Source: an uncultured Alphaproteobacteria bacterium (lineage in GTDB: Bacteria > Pseudomonadota > Alphaproteobacteria > HIMB59 > GCA-002718135). From it: a stretch of 64,000 nt of DNA. Position numbers and translations under genes: made by a program. Each line of letters begins with the position of its first letter. Position 1 is the first letter of the stretch. This document shows positions 1-10,903 of this stretch, one piece after another. The notes under the pieces are model-generated. The model ran no database searches and was not told where the DNA came from. It saw only the letters and a program-made list of their open reading frames with translations. The DNA lies in assembly GCA_902560725.1 (NCBI GenBank), contig CACEMR010000003.1, forward strand, positions 1 through 64,000, read 5' to 3'.

Positions 1-48
1 TATTTTTTGTTAAAAATTTTTCTATATTTTTTTTTAGTTATCTATTAA

Positions 49-1005
<957 letters not shown>

Positions 1006-1031
1006 TAATCAAGCTTAAACGAAACTCTTAT

Positions 1032-1061
1032 AAACAAGCGAATTTTATTCGCTTGTTTTTT
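1032..1061 (+). terminator. Rho-independent terminator after the sugar-binding protein gene
   Basis: AAACAAGCGAA-TTTTA-TTCGCTTGTTT: 11-bp perfect stem, then a T run. Confidence 0.85.
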
Positions 1062-1091
1062 AAATTTGGATATCTTAAGTTCTAATAATTA

Positions 1092-1919
1092 ATGGATCAT
1101 AAAGAATTAGAACTTAAGTCTATAGAATATAGAAAAACTATACTTGATATTATTTACAATGGTGGTGCCGGGCATACTTCAGGTAGTTTATCATGTATAG
1201 ATATACTAAATGTCCTATATAATAATATTCTTAAAATAAATCCCAATAATTTTAATTCTACAGATAGAAATAGATATGTTCAGAGTAAAGGTCATACTGT
1301 AGAAGCATTGTACACTGTACTTTGTGATCAAAATTTCTTTTCAAGAAAAGATTTGAATTCACTTAATAAATTTAATTCCCATTTTATAGGACATCCAACA
1401 AGAAAAGTTCCAGGAATTGAGCACAATACAGGCGCACTAGGCCATGGTTTATCTGTGGCTGTTGGAATGGCTATTGGATTTAAATTAGATAATAAACCAT
1501 ATAAAGTTTATACACTCTTGGGAGATGGTGAATTAAGTGAGGGTTCTATTTGGGAAAGTTTACTCTCTGCTAGTAAATACAAGTTGGACAATTTGGTTAT
1601 TATTATTGATAGAAATGGATTACAAATTACAGGAAAAACTGAAGAAGTAAATCCCATTGAACCTCTTTTAGATAAATTTCAATCCTTTGGATTGTGTGTA
1701 AAGCAAGTCGATGGTAATTCTGTTAGTGAATTAGATCAAGTATTTAAAGAAATTCCTTTTGAGAATAATCAGCCAAATTTAATTATTGCTAATACAATAA
1801 AAGGAAAGGGTATAAGTTTTATTGAAAATCAAGTTGTTTGGCATCACAAGCTTCCTTCAGAAGAAGAATATAATAATGCTATTCAGGAATTAAACATACA
1901 ATTAGAGAATTTCAAATGA
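1092..1919 (+). CDS. Transketolase N-terminal (ThDP-binding) subunit
   Basis: GHTSGSLSCIDIL, GALGHGLSVAVGMA, GDGELSEGS.WE ThDP motif; 275 aa half-length transketolase. Confidence 0.88.
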   Translation: MDHKELELKSIEYRKTILDIIYNGGAGHTSGSLSCIDILNVLYNNILKINPNNFNSTDRNRYVQSKGHTVEALYTVLCDQNFFSRKDLNSLNKFNSHFIGHPTRKVPGIEHNTGALGHGLSVAVGMAIGFKLDNKPYKVYTLLGDGELSEGSIWESLLSASKYKLDNLVIIIDRNGLQITGKTEEVNPIEPLLDKFQSFGLCVKQVDGNSVSELDQVFKEIPFENNQPNLIIANTIKGKGISFIENQVVWHHKLPSEEEYNNAIQELNIQLENFK

Positions 1920-2848
1920 TTCAAAAAGCAAATTTAGAAATATTTGCAGAAACACTATTAGATTTAGCAAAAAAAGATAAAGAAATTGTTGTTGTTACAA
2001 GTGACTCAAGAGGGTCAGGTAAACTAACTAAATTTGGAAAAGAACTCCCTGATCAAATAATAGAAGTAGGCATTGCAGAACAAAATTTAGTTGGGATTTG
2101 TGCTGGTTTAGCAGCTGTTGGAAAAAAAGTTTTTGGAGTTTCGCCATCTAGTTTTTTAACAGCCAGATCATTGGAACAAATTAAGAATGATATAGCTTAC
2201 TCAAATCACCCAGTAACTCTTGTAGGCATAAGTGCTGGTGTAAGTTATGGACAATTAGGATCAACACATCACTCCATTCATGATTTAGCTGTTTTGAGAA
2301 CTATTAATAATATTAGTATAGTTGTTCCATCAGATAATTTTGAAACAAAAGAATCAATAAAAGAAGCTGTTAATTATAAAAGTCCATTATTTATTCGTTT
2401 TGGAAAAAAACCAATGCTTAAAATTCACAATGAAGATGATACTTTTAAAATTGGAAAGGGTGCAAAAATTATAGAGGGTAGTGATGTTATGTTTGTCACA
2501 ACCGGGGAAACTGCTCAGAGAGCTTTACTAGCTTCAGAAATTTTACATAAGAAAAATATTAGTTGCTCAATCATAAATATGCATACAATTAAGCCATTTG
2601 ATAGTGATCTTTTTTTAGACTGCTTATCAAAAGTTAAAGCAGTAATTACTGTTGAAGAACATAGCGAAAATGGTGGATTGGGTGAAAAATGTGCAAGTAT
2701 AATTTCTCAATCTAATATTAATATTGCATTTAAGATTGTAGGATTTCCTGATGAATATATGACTAATGGCTCTCAATCAGATGTCTTAGATCATTACAAT
2801 ATGTCTCCAGAAAAATTAGCTGAAATAGCTGACGACATTTTAAAGTAA
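1916..2848 (+). CDS. Transketolase C-terminal (pyrimidine-binding) subunit
   Basis: VGIAEQNLVGICAGLAAVGKKVF motif; 4-nt ATGA overlap with the upstream subunit. Confidence 0.88.
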   Translation: MIQKANLEIFAETLLDLAKKDKEIVVVTSDSRGSGKLTKFGKELPDQIIEVGIAEQNLVGICAGLAAVGKKVFGVSPSSFLTARSLEQIKNDIAYSNHPVTLVGISAGVSYGQLGSTHHSIHDLAVLRTINNISIVVPSDNFETKESIKEAVNYKSPLFIRFGKKPMLKIHNEDDTFKIGKGAKIIEGSDVMFVTTGETAQRALLASEILHKKNISCSIINMHTIKPFDSDLFLDCLSKVKAVITVEEHSENGGLGEKCASIISQSNINIAFKIVGFPDEYMTNGSQSDVLDHYNMSPEKLAEIADDILK

Positions 2849-4315
2849 ATGTATATTTCAATAGATCAAAGTACTTCATCAACAACTGTATTTTTGTATG
2901 ATAAGAATCTAAAGTTACTTGATAAATTTGCTAAACCTCACAAACAAATTCAAAAAGAATCAGGTTATGTTGAACACGATGCTAATGAAATTTTTAAAAA
3001 TATTCTTTTCCTAGTTAAAAAAATATCAAAAAAAATTAGATATAATAACAACTTATTTCTTAGTATTACTAATCAAAGAGAAACTTTTGTAATATTTGAT
3101 ACTATATCTGGGAAGCCTCTTCACAATGCTATTGTTTGGCAATGTAGAAGGGGTCAAAATGTATGTGATAAAATTAATAAATCAAAATTAAATAGAAATT
3201 TAATAAAAAAAAACACAGGTTTAACTCTTGATACTTATTTTCCAGCTCCTAAACTTGTACAATTATTAAATTTAAATAATAAGTTTAAAGAAAAATTGAA
3301 AAATGGTTCAGCTCTTTTTGGAACAATAGATACTTATCTAATATATCGCCTTACAAAACAAAAATCCTATACCACTGACTTTACAAATGCATCTAGAACT
3401 TTATTTTTTGATAATAAATCTCTTAACTGGAGCAAAAAGTTACTAAATTTATTTAATTTAAATTTAAAAATACTTCCAGAAGTAAAGGAAAGTTCATCAA
3501 TCTTTGGATACACAAATATTAACGGTATTTTAAACAAAAAGATTCCTATCTCAGGAGTTATGGGAGACTCTCAAGCTTCCATATTTGCTAATCAATGTTT
3601 TAATAGAGGAAATACAAAGATAACACTTGGAACAGGAGCTTCAATTTTAACAAACATTGGTCAGTCTTTTAAAAATCAAAAAAAAATTATTACTACGTTA
3701 TCGTATGTGCATAATAATAACCCATCATATTCATATGAATGTTTAATTAATTATGCTGGCGCTACCATTAGTTGGTTAAAAAATAACCTAAAAATCATAA
3801 ATTCAGCTGGAGAAACAAATCAAATTTTAAATAAAACTAAAGACTCACAAGGTGTTGTCTTTGTTCCTGCATTTGTTGGTTTAAGTTCACCGCATTGGAT
3901 TCCTGATAGTAAAGCAATGATATATGGATTAACACCATCTATTAATAAAAATCATATTATAAGAGCCGCTCTTGAGTCTATAGCATTTCAGATAAAAGAT
4001 TATTTGGATGATTTGAAAAAAAATAATAAAATCAACTATAATGATATCTATATTGATGGAGGTATCGTCTCAAATACATCATTTATGCAATTACTTTGTA
4101 ATACTTTACAAAAAAAAATTCATGTAACAAATTATCAAGATATGTCTTCATATGGAGCATTGATGATGGGATTGTTAGGAATGAATATTATAAGTAATTT
4201 TAATGAGATGAAAAAACTAAAACAAAAATACTTGGTTTTTTCTCCAGACAAAAATAAGAAAGTGATTGATAGCTATGCACATTGGCAATACATTTTAAAA
4301 AAATTTTATCTTTAA
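2849..4315 (+). CDS. FGGY-family carbohydrate kinase (glycerol kinase-like)
   Basis: IDQSTSSTTVFLYD, ITNQRETFVIFD, AIVWQCRR, TLGTGASI, FVPAFVGLSSPHW, FGGY C-terminal signature; starts directly after the transketolase stop. Confidence 0.85.
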   Translation: MYISIDQSTSSTTVFLYDKNLKLLDKFAKPHKQIQKESGYVEHDANEIFKNILFLVKKISKKIRYNNNLFLSITNQRETFVIFDTISGKPLHNAIVWQCRRGQNVCDKINKSKLNRNLIKKNTGLTLDTYFPAPKLVQLLNLNNKFKEKLKNGSALFGTIDTYLIYRLTKQKSYTTDFTNASRTLFFDNKSLNWSKKLLNLFNLNLKILPEVKESSSIFGYTNINGILNKKIPISGVMGDSQASIFANQCFNRGNTKITLGTGASILTNIGQSFKNQKKIITTLSYVHNNNPSYSYECLINYAGATISWLKNNLKIINSAGETNQILNKTKDSQGVVFVPAFVGLSSPHWIPDSKAMIYGLTPSINKNHIIRAALESIAFQIKDYLDDLKKNNKINYNDIYIDGGIVSNTSFMQLLCNTLQKKIHVTNYQDMSSYGALMMGLLGMNIISNFNEMKKLKQKYLVFSPDKNKKVIDSYAHWQYILKKFYL

Positions 4316-4318
4316 TTT

Positions 4319-5296
4319 TTATAAAAATTTATAGAGTGATTTCTGAGCAATTTTGAGGGCTTTCATTGCATCATGATTGGACTGTGCTTCTTGAAGAGCT
4401 TTAATATCCAAATCATCTAAAGCTTTTTCAATCGATTTTAAAAAATCTATTGCTTGGTTGGCCATCTGCACACTATCTTCTCTAAATGGAAATTGATCAA
4501 GTTGCCAAACTCCTTCCCAATTATTTTTTTTCAACACATAAAAAAATTCAAAGATCTCTATAGGATGTAAACTACCCGCAATTAAATCGTCATCCCAAGA
4601 TCTATAATTATCATTGACGTCCATTCCAAATAGTCGCCCATAATCAATTGCAAGTTGTGCTGAGTCAGCTGCTGACTCACCACCGTAAATAGCATGTCCA
4701 AAATCAAGAAGTATTCCAATATTAGGAAGACCAATTTTTTCTATTCCAAGTAATGTTCTAGAAACTGAGTCATAACTCATTTTGACTCTTGGCTCACGTG
4801 GTTTGTACTCAATTACAAATTTTAAGTCTGGGTTTTCACTAGCTAATCTTGCAACACCATCCATTGAATTTTTCCACAATGTTCCGTGGTCGACTTGGAA
4901 AGGATAATCCCAACCATCTTGTCCTGGCCAAAGTTTTACGTAAGCAGCATCAAAAAATCTAACAGCTTCGCAAGCTTCAGTAATTAATTCATGTGCTCTA
5001 TTACGAATACCTGGATCGGGGTTTGTGAAAGCACCTTTTCTGAATTCTTTTGTATAAATCTCTGGCGTAATACCAATCACGTCAAGATCAACCTCATGAA
5101 GTTCATTTTTTATTTGTTGATTTGTAAAAGAACCTCCAAAATACGGAAAATTTATATCAACAACAGAAAGATCTTTAACCTGACCGGCTAATTTAATAGC
5201 GTCTAGAACACTTCTTGGCTCTCCATAACCCTCAGTATTATATCTATCTACATATGTAGCAAAATGCCAAATTCCTGCTCCAAATTTTTGTGCCAT
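4319..5296 (-). CDS. Sugar isomerase/epimerase (xylose isomerase-like TIM barrel)
   Basis: [42 protein letters not shown] endonuclease 2/sugar isomerase fold. Confidence 0.8.
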   Translation of the reverse strand: MAQKFGAGIWHFATYVDRYNTEGYGEPRSVLDAIKLAGQVKDLSVVDINFPYFGGSFTNQQIKNELHEVDLDVIGITPEIYTKEFRKGAFTNPDPGIRNRAHELITEACEAVRFFDAAYVKLWPGQDGWDYPFQVDHGTLWKNSMDGVARLASENPDLKFVIEYKPREPRVKMSYDSVSRTLLGIEKIGLPNIGILLDFGHAIYGGESAADSAQLAIDYGRLFGMDVNDNYRSWDDDLIAGSLHPIEIFEFFYVLKKNNWEGVWQLDQFPFREDSVQMANQAIDFLKSIEKALDDLDIKALQEAQSNHDAMKALKIAQKSLYKFL

Positions 5297-5509
5297 AATG
5301 GATTACATAATACTGTAAAATTAATAAAATAAAATGATAAATTATCGCTTTGATTTAATTATGGATTTTTTGTTATACTTGCTCAAATTACTACATATTG
5401 ACGCAATAGAACCTCATATCATTAGTTTTTTGTTAAGTTTAAAATTTGATCTTGATTTGAAATCATGTCCATATTAGGTATCAAATTCTAATAATTATTA
5501 GGAGGAATA

Positions 5510-6418
5510 ATGAAAAATATTCTAATGACAATCGTAGCAATTGTTTTTGCTACAAGTGCTGCTTTTGCTGAGAGATACGTAATGGTAACTCACGGTGAAG
5601 GTAAAGATCCATTCTGGCCAGTTGTGCAAAAAGGTGGTGAAGATGCTGCTCGTGCAATCGGTGCTGACTTCGAATACATCTATAACCCATCTGCAGATAT
5701 GGCTGATATGGCGAGCTCAATTCAAGCTGCTGCTGCAACTCAACCTGATGGTATGGTAATTTCTTTACCTGATCCTGATGCGTTAGGCCCAGCTATTAAA
5801 GCTGCTGTAGCTGCTGGTGTTCCAGTTATAACTATGAACTCAGGTCTAGAAAACTCTGCTGCTCTAGGTGCTTTAATGCACGTTGGTCAGCCAGAATATC
5901 TAGCTGGTCAAAAAGCTGGTGCAAGAGCTGCTTCTGAAGGCGCTACTAAAGCTCTTTGTATGATTCAAGAAGCTTACAACACTGCTCTAGTTGATAGATG
6001 TGAAGGCTATGGAGAAGCTGTTCCAATGGAATTTACAGATACTACTTCTGACCCAGCAACTATTGTAACTCGTGCAACTGCTGCTTTACAAGCTAACCCA
6101 GACGTAGACGCTGTTCTTTCAGTTGGACCTCACGTTTGTGAAGGTGTTGCAAAAGCAATGGATGATCTAGGTATGACTGGTATTCACCATGCATGCTTTG
6201 ACTTAAGCCCAGGAGTTATGGATTTAATTGGAGCTGATAAAGTTTCATTCACTATTGACCAACAACAAAGACTACAAGGATATGTTCCTATCATAGTTCT
6301 TCACTTATACAATAACAGTGCTGGACTATTACCAGGTGCAAATATCCCATCTGGCCCAGGATTTGTTGATAAATCTAACGCTGCTTCAGTTGCAGCATTA
6401 GCTGGTATCGATAGATAA
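5510..6418 (+). CDS. Second periplasmic sugar-binding protein (ABC transporter)
   Basis: Signal peptide, YVMVTHGEGKDPFWPVVQKGGEDAA; GGAGG RBS; followed by permease and ATPase genes. Confidence 0.9.
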   Translation: MKNILMTIVAIVFATSAAFAERYVMVTHGEGKDPFWPVVQKGGEDAARAIGADFEYIYNPSADMADMASSIQAAAATQPDGMVISLPDPDALGPAIKAAVAAGVPVITMNSGLENSAALGALMHVGQPEYLAGQKAGARAASEGATKALCMIQEAYNTALVDRCEGYGEAVPMEFTDTTSDPATIVTRATAALQANPDVDAVLSVGPHVCEGVAKAMDDLGMTGIHHACFDLSPGVMDLIGADKVSFTIDQQQRLQGYVPIIVLHLYNNSAGLLPGANIPSGPGFVDKSNAASVAALAGIDR

Positions 6419-6431
6419 TTAATTTATTTTT

Positions 6432-6457
6432 AAAGCCGCCTGCGGGCGGCTTTTTTT
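6432..6457 (+). terminator. Rho-independent terminator/attenuator between binding-protein and permease genes
   Basis: AAAGCCGCC-TGCG-GGCGGCTTT: 9-bp GC-rich stem, then TTTT. Confidence 0.9.
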
Positions 6458-6469
6458 ATATAAACAAAT

Positions 6470-8062
6470 ATGAATTCATCCTCAGAAATTAAAAGACAAG
6501 AGTCCGATAGGTTAAAACCAAAACGTTGGTATTCAGATTTTTTTGCAAGACCAGAAGTAGGACCTTTAGGGGTTATGCTTCTTCTTTTTGCAATGTTAGG
6601 CTACTTTTCAATTCCACAAGGGGAATTTTCATTTAATCCTTTTGCCGGTGAGGGTTTTAATGCGCTTGGAATAAGAAATAATTTTCGTGTTATTTCGCAA
6701 CTTGGAATTGTTGCGCTTGGTGCAGGTATGCTCATTATTGCAGGTGAATTTGATCTAAGTGTTGGATCTATGATTGGATTTGCCGGTGGAGCAATGGCAA
6801 TGATACTTAAATGGGGTTTTGCTATTGTTATTCCCTACATATCTTTTGAAGGCGGTTTTCATTTTGAAGTGTTAAAAGTATTTGAAATAACGAATGTCTC
6901 CCCTTTAACCGCTCTTTTAATAACCTTAATAATGACTTTATCTTTTGGATGGTTCCAAGGTTTTATAATTGTTAAAAGTGGAATTGCCTCTTTTATTGTT
7001 ACTTTAGGGGGACTATTTTTTTTAAGAGGTTTAACAGAAGTTTGTTATCGAGCATTCAATAAGGCGCCTGATCAAACAGCTGGATCAACTACGGTTACAG
7101 ATCTTCCAGATATAAAAAATATTATTAATGTACCTGGTCATGGTGAGATGGAAAGAGATGCTGCCAAAGCATTATCCAATGAAGAGCTATTACAAATTTT
7201 AAAAACTGCTCCAGAAAAAACAATTAATAAGATCACAGAACAATTAACTTATATTAATGAAAAGGTAGCAGTTACAAAAACTTTGTTACAGAAGAAAAAA
7301 ATGGTCGATACCATGCAGAACACTCTAAATAATGCAAAAGAGTCTGGTAATGAATCAATGGTTGAAGCTATACAGAAAAAAATTGACGCTGGAATTCAAG
7401 TACCAGAAGTTGCTGCAAAATCAGTAACTGATCTAGATTTAGCTAGAGCTTATTTAGATTCTTTTATTACTGCTAGACCAGTAGCTAATTTTTTCGGTGG
7501 AGATATTATGGAACCTTTCTTTGATTGGCTTTATTTTACAGCTGATTGGAATGTAAATATGTTTGGGAATAAATTTGCACCCGGACTGTATTCTTGTGTA
7601 ATGATTTGGGTATTGATAGCAATAATATGTTATTTTGTTTTAAGTAAAACTCAGGTAGGTAACTGGATATATTCCACAGGTGGTAATTTATCTGCTGCAC
7701 AAGCAAATGGTGTACCAACAAATAAAGTAAAAATAGGTTTGTTTATGTTTACTGCTTTTTGTGCAACAATGTTTGCTGCATGTCAGGTCTTTGAAGTAAA
7801 TACAGCCGATACAGCAAAAGGTAACCTAAAAGAACTAGAGGCAATTGCTGCTGCTGTAATAGGAGGTGTTGTTTTAACAGGAGGCTTTGGAACAATTATG
7901 GGTATTATGTTGGGCGCTGTCATATTTGGTATCGCAAAAGAAGCTTTCTTTTATATACCTGGCGTGGATGGATCATTTTATAGAGTTTTCTTAGGAGCTG
8001 TTTTAGTAACGGCCGCATTAACAAATGAAAATATAAGAAAAAGAATTATGGGAAGTATTTAA
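6470..8062 (+). CDS. Sugar ABC transporter permease (RbsC/XylH/FrcC-like) with an internal insertion
   Basis: GEFDLSVGSMIGFAGG, GGLFFLRGLTEV, TGGNLSAAQANGVPTNKVK; 530 aa with a hydrophilic central segment. Confidence 0.87.
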   Translation: MNSSSEIKRQESDRLKPKRWYSDFFARPEVGPLGVMLLLFAMLGYFSIPQGEFSFNPFAGEGFNALGIRNNFRVISQLGIVALGAGMLIIAGEFDLSVGSMIGFAGGAMAMILKWGFAIVIPYISFEGGFHFEVLKVFEITNVSPLTALLITLIMTLSFGWFQGFIIVKSGIASFIVTLGGLFFLRGLTEVCYRAFNKAPDQTAGSTTVTDLPDIKNIINVPGHGEMERDAAKALSNEELLQILKTAPEKTINKITEQLTYINEKVAVTKTLLQKKKMVDTMQNTLNNAKESGNESMVEAIQKKIDAGIQVPEVAAKSVTDLDLARAYLDSFITARPVANFFGGDIMEPFFDWLYFTADWNVNMFGNKFAPGLYSCVMIWVLIAIICYFVLSKTQVGNWIYSTGGNLSAAQANGVPTNKVKIGLFMFTAFCATMFAACQVFEVNTADTAKGNLKELEAIAAAVIGGVVLTGGFGTIMGIMLGAVIFGIAKEAFFYIPGVDGSFYRVFLGAVLVTAALTNENIRKRIMGSI

Positions 8063-8844
8063 TGGATAAAAAACCTTTAATTCAAATAAAAGATTTAGTT
8101 AAGAAGTTTGGAAGTTTTACAGCATTAAACGGAGTATCGCTAGATGTTTATCCTGGGGAAGTGCATGCTTTACTTGGTGATAATGGAGCTGGTAAATCAA
8201 CTCTTATTAAAGTTTTATCTGGAGTTCATCCAGCAACTAATGGTGAAATAAAAGTTGATGGTCAGATAGTAAAATTCGTATCGCCAAGACAAGCATCTGA
8301 TGCTGGTATTGGCACTGTCTATCAAGATCTTGCTTTAAATAATTTAACCTCTGTTACATTAAATTTCTTCCTTGGGAGAGAATTAAAAAAAGGTCCCGGC
8401 CCTTTTGGTCTAATGCAAATGGATGAAATGCATAAAATTACAATTGAAGAAATGTCTAAGATTGGAATTAATATTGCTGATCCAAATCAAAAGGTGGGAA
8501 CTATGTCTGGTGGTCAAAGGCAAACTTTAGCAATTGCAAGAGCAATATATTTTGGAGCAAAAATATTAATTCTTGATGAGCCAACTTCAGCTCTTGGTCA
8601 AAAACAACAAATGGAAGTTCTTAAAACCATTAAAAAAGTTCAACGCTTAGGTAATATTGCAATTATTTTAATTACACATAACGAAATTCATGCAAGACTG
8701 ATTGCAGATCGTTACACTTTTTTAAGTTTGGGTGAAGTTATCGGAAGTGGCTTAGCAAGTGAACTTGGTGGTGAGGATGTAAAAAGATTGATGGCAGGTG
8801 GAGCAGAAATAGGTGACCTTGCAAAAGAGCTAGATCTTAATTAG
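8062..8844 (+). CDS. Sugar ABC transporter ATP-binding protein, single ATPase domain (FrcA-like)
   Basis: GDNGAGKST Walker A, SGGQRQTLAIARA signature, ILILDEPTSALG Walker B. Confidence 0.93.
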   Translation: MDKKPLIQIKDLVKKFGSFTALNGVSLDVYPGEVHALLGDNGAGKSTLIKVLSGVHPATNGEIKVDGQIVKFVSPRQASDAGIGTVYQDLALNNLTSVTLNFFLGRELKKGPGPFGLMQMDEMHKITIEEMSKIGINIADPNQKVGTMSGGQRQTLAIARAIYFGAKILILDEPTSALGQKQQMEVLKTIKKVQRLGNIAIILITHNEIHARLIADRYTFLSLGEVIGSGLASELGGEDVKRLMAGGAEIGDLAKELDLN

Positions 8845-8886
8845 ATCATATTATTTGACTATATCCATTTTATTTGATTAACTGAT

Positions 8887-9738
8887 TTGATGTTATTAGC
8901 TAAGAATGACAGCTACAATAAGCAAGATATTCTTGATGAACTTTTAAAAGGTAGCGGTGTTGTTGTAATTAAAGATGTTTATAATTCTCAAGATATAGAA
9001 CTAGCAAGAGATATTGTTAACAAATCTGCTTCTACTCAAGATCAAAAAGAGTCTCACTTTAATGCTGAGGCAGAAGCTTCAGGAAAAATTCATTTACAGC
9101 AAAGAGTATGGAATTTATTTGGTAAAGGAGAAATTTTTAGTAAACTTATTTCAAATGATGTTGTATTTGATTTGATGTCATCTTTTTTAGGAACTGAATT
9201 TACATGTGGATCATATTGTGCGAGTAGATTAATGCCAGGAGCTCCAGGTCAGGAGCTTCATATAGATTATCCTTATTGGGATTATTATAAAACTGAGACA
9301 TTCCCGATGGGACTGAATAGTTCTTTTCCTCAAAATTGTCAGGCAACTATACCTCTAGATATATGCTCTGAATTATCAGGTGCTACAGCCTATGTTCCAG
9401 GTTCTCAAAAAAAACTTCATTACCCAAATGATAAAGATGATTTTTCTAATCAAAAACAGATGACTGCAAATCCAGGTGATTTGGTTTTATTTAATGGTAA
9501 CTGTTGGCATGGTGCATCACCAAATAATTCTGATCATCAAAGAGCTGTTTTACTAATAGAATTTCTACCAAAATATATTAAACCAGTAGAAGATCTCGTA
9601 ACATATCTTGATGATGAATTTAAAAATAATTGTCCTGACAGAGTCAAACAACTTTTAGGATTAAATTATAAATATCCAAAAATAATGGATGTAAGTAAAA
9701 CTGTAAATGATATCGGAATAGGCTATAAAGCCAAATAA
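8887..9738 (+). CDS. Phytanoyl-CoA dioxygenase (PhyH) family protein
   Basis: ELHIDYPYW (HxD), GATAYVPGSQK, GDLVLFNGNCWHGAS; likely ATG at about 8890. Confidence 0.8.
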   Translation: MMLLAKNDSYNKQDILDELLKGSGVVVIKDVYNSQDIELARDIVNKSASTQDQKESHFNAEAEASGKIHLQQRVWNLFGKGEIFSKLISNDVVFDLMSSFLGTEFTCGSYCASRLMPGAPGQELHIDYPYWDYYKTETFPMGLNSSFPQNCQATIPLDICSELSGATAYVPGSQKKLHYPNDKDDFSNQKQMTANPGDLVLFNGNCWHGASPNNSDHQRAVLLIEFLPKYIKPVEDLVTYLDDEFKNNCPDRVKQLLGLNYKYPKIMDVSKTVNDIGIGYKAK

Positions 9739-9744
9739 CTCTCT

Positions 9745-10890
9745 ATGAAAAATATAGGTGTAATTGGCTGCGGCAATATCCTTGAAACTTACTTAAGATC
9801 TCAAGAATATTTTAATAATATTAATTTTGTTTCTTGTTCAGATATTAATATGGATTTAGCAAAAAAGACTGCATCAGAAAATAATTTAAAGGCACAAACA
9901 GTTGAAGAATTACTAAGTGATAATAGTATAGATGTAGTATTAAATATTACAATTCCTCAAGCTCACTATGCGGTCTCAAAAAAAATATTAGAAGTTGGAA
10001 AACATGTTTACTCAGAAAAACCAATGAGTGTTAAATATGAACAAGCAAATGAGCTACTTAAAATTTCTAAAGATAAAAATTTATATTTTGGAAATGCTCC
10101 AGATACATTTCTTGGCGGCGGCGGTCAATTATCTAGAGAGATTATAGACTCACATGAACTAGGTGAAATACTAACTGGAAATTTTATTTTTGCCTTTCCA
10201 GGAGTTCAAGATTTTCATCCAAATCCAGAATCGTGGTTTCAAGATGGAGGAGGACCCGTTATTGACATGGGGCCATATTTTTTTACTACTCTTGTAAATT
10301 TATTAGGACCTGCAAAAAATGTTAGAAGCAGAGGAGTTAAATTTTCTAAACAAAGAGAATACAAGGCTGGGCCAAAAAAAGGAAAATTTTTTAATGTTGA
10401 TATACCAACTTCATATATGTTGAATTTAGAATTTCATAACAACACAATTATTCAAGGCTTCATTTCTTTTGATGTATTAAACCATAATAGAAACCACGTT
10501 GAATTATATGGAACAAAAGGATCAATAGTTATTCCTGATCCAAATATGTTTGGTGGACCAGTAATAACATCAAGAGAATTAGGCTCAGATTGGTTGGAGC
10601 ATAGTGTAGAGTCTAAACCTCTTGGAAAAACAAATATATTAAATAAAACCGTAAGAAGTAATGAAGCTCCAAAACAATCCAATTATAGAGGTATTGGTCT
10701 ATCAGAAATGGTTGATGCTATCGAAAATAAAAGAGAACAGAGATGTAATGGTGAACTCGCCCTTCATGTTCTAGATATTATTGAAAGTACAATGATAGCA
10801 GCTAAAAATAAAACAGAAGTTAATATGCGTTCGAGTTGTAATAAACCAAGTCCACTAAAAGATAGGGAAATTCAAAAATTATTAAAATAA
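9745..10890 (+). CDS. Gfo/Idh/MocA family oxidoreductase
   Basis: N-terminal GVIGCGNILETY Rossmann fold, VYSEKPMSV, GGGPVIDMGPYF. Confidence 0.87.
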   Translation: MKNIGVIGCGNILETYLRSQEYFNNINFVSCSDINMDLAKKTASENNLKAQTVEELLSDNSIDVVLNITIPQAHYAVSKKILEVGKHVYSEKPMSVKYEQANELLKISKDKNLYFGNAPDTFLGGGGQLSREIIDSHELGEILTGNFIFAFPGVQDFHPNPESWFQDGGGPVIDMGPYFFTTLVNLLGPAKNVRSRGVKFSKQREYKAGPKKGKFFNVDIPTSYMLNLEFHNNTIIQGFISFDVLNHNRNHVELYGTKGSIVIPDPNMFGGPVITSRELGSDWLEHSVESKPLGKTNILNKTVRSNEAPKQSNYRGIGLSEMVDAIENKREQRCNGELALHVLDIIESTMIAAKNKTEVNMRSSCNKPSPLKDREIQKLLK

Positions 10891-10903
10891 ATATATAGCT
10901 TAA

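Noticed and set aside
1092-2848. Transketolase as a frameshifted pseudogene
   Set aside because: The two ORFs have their own starts and an ATGA overlap, and split transketolases with this boundary are a known functional arrangement.
2849-4315. Assignment of the FGGY kinase as GlpK
   Set aside because: Resembles glycerol kinase, but context with a split transketolase and a sugar-binding protein, and the variant DQSTSS motif, make a specific glycerol kinase call unsafe.
5550-5738. Antisense ORF (62 aa) within the sugar-binding protein gene
   Set aside because: Fully inside a strongly supported CDS on the other strand; composition reflects complementary codons, with no RBS or domain.
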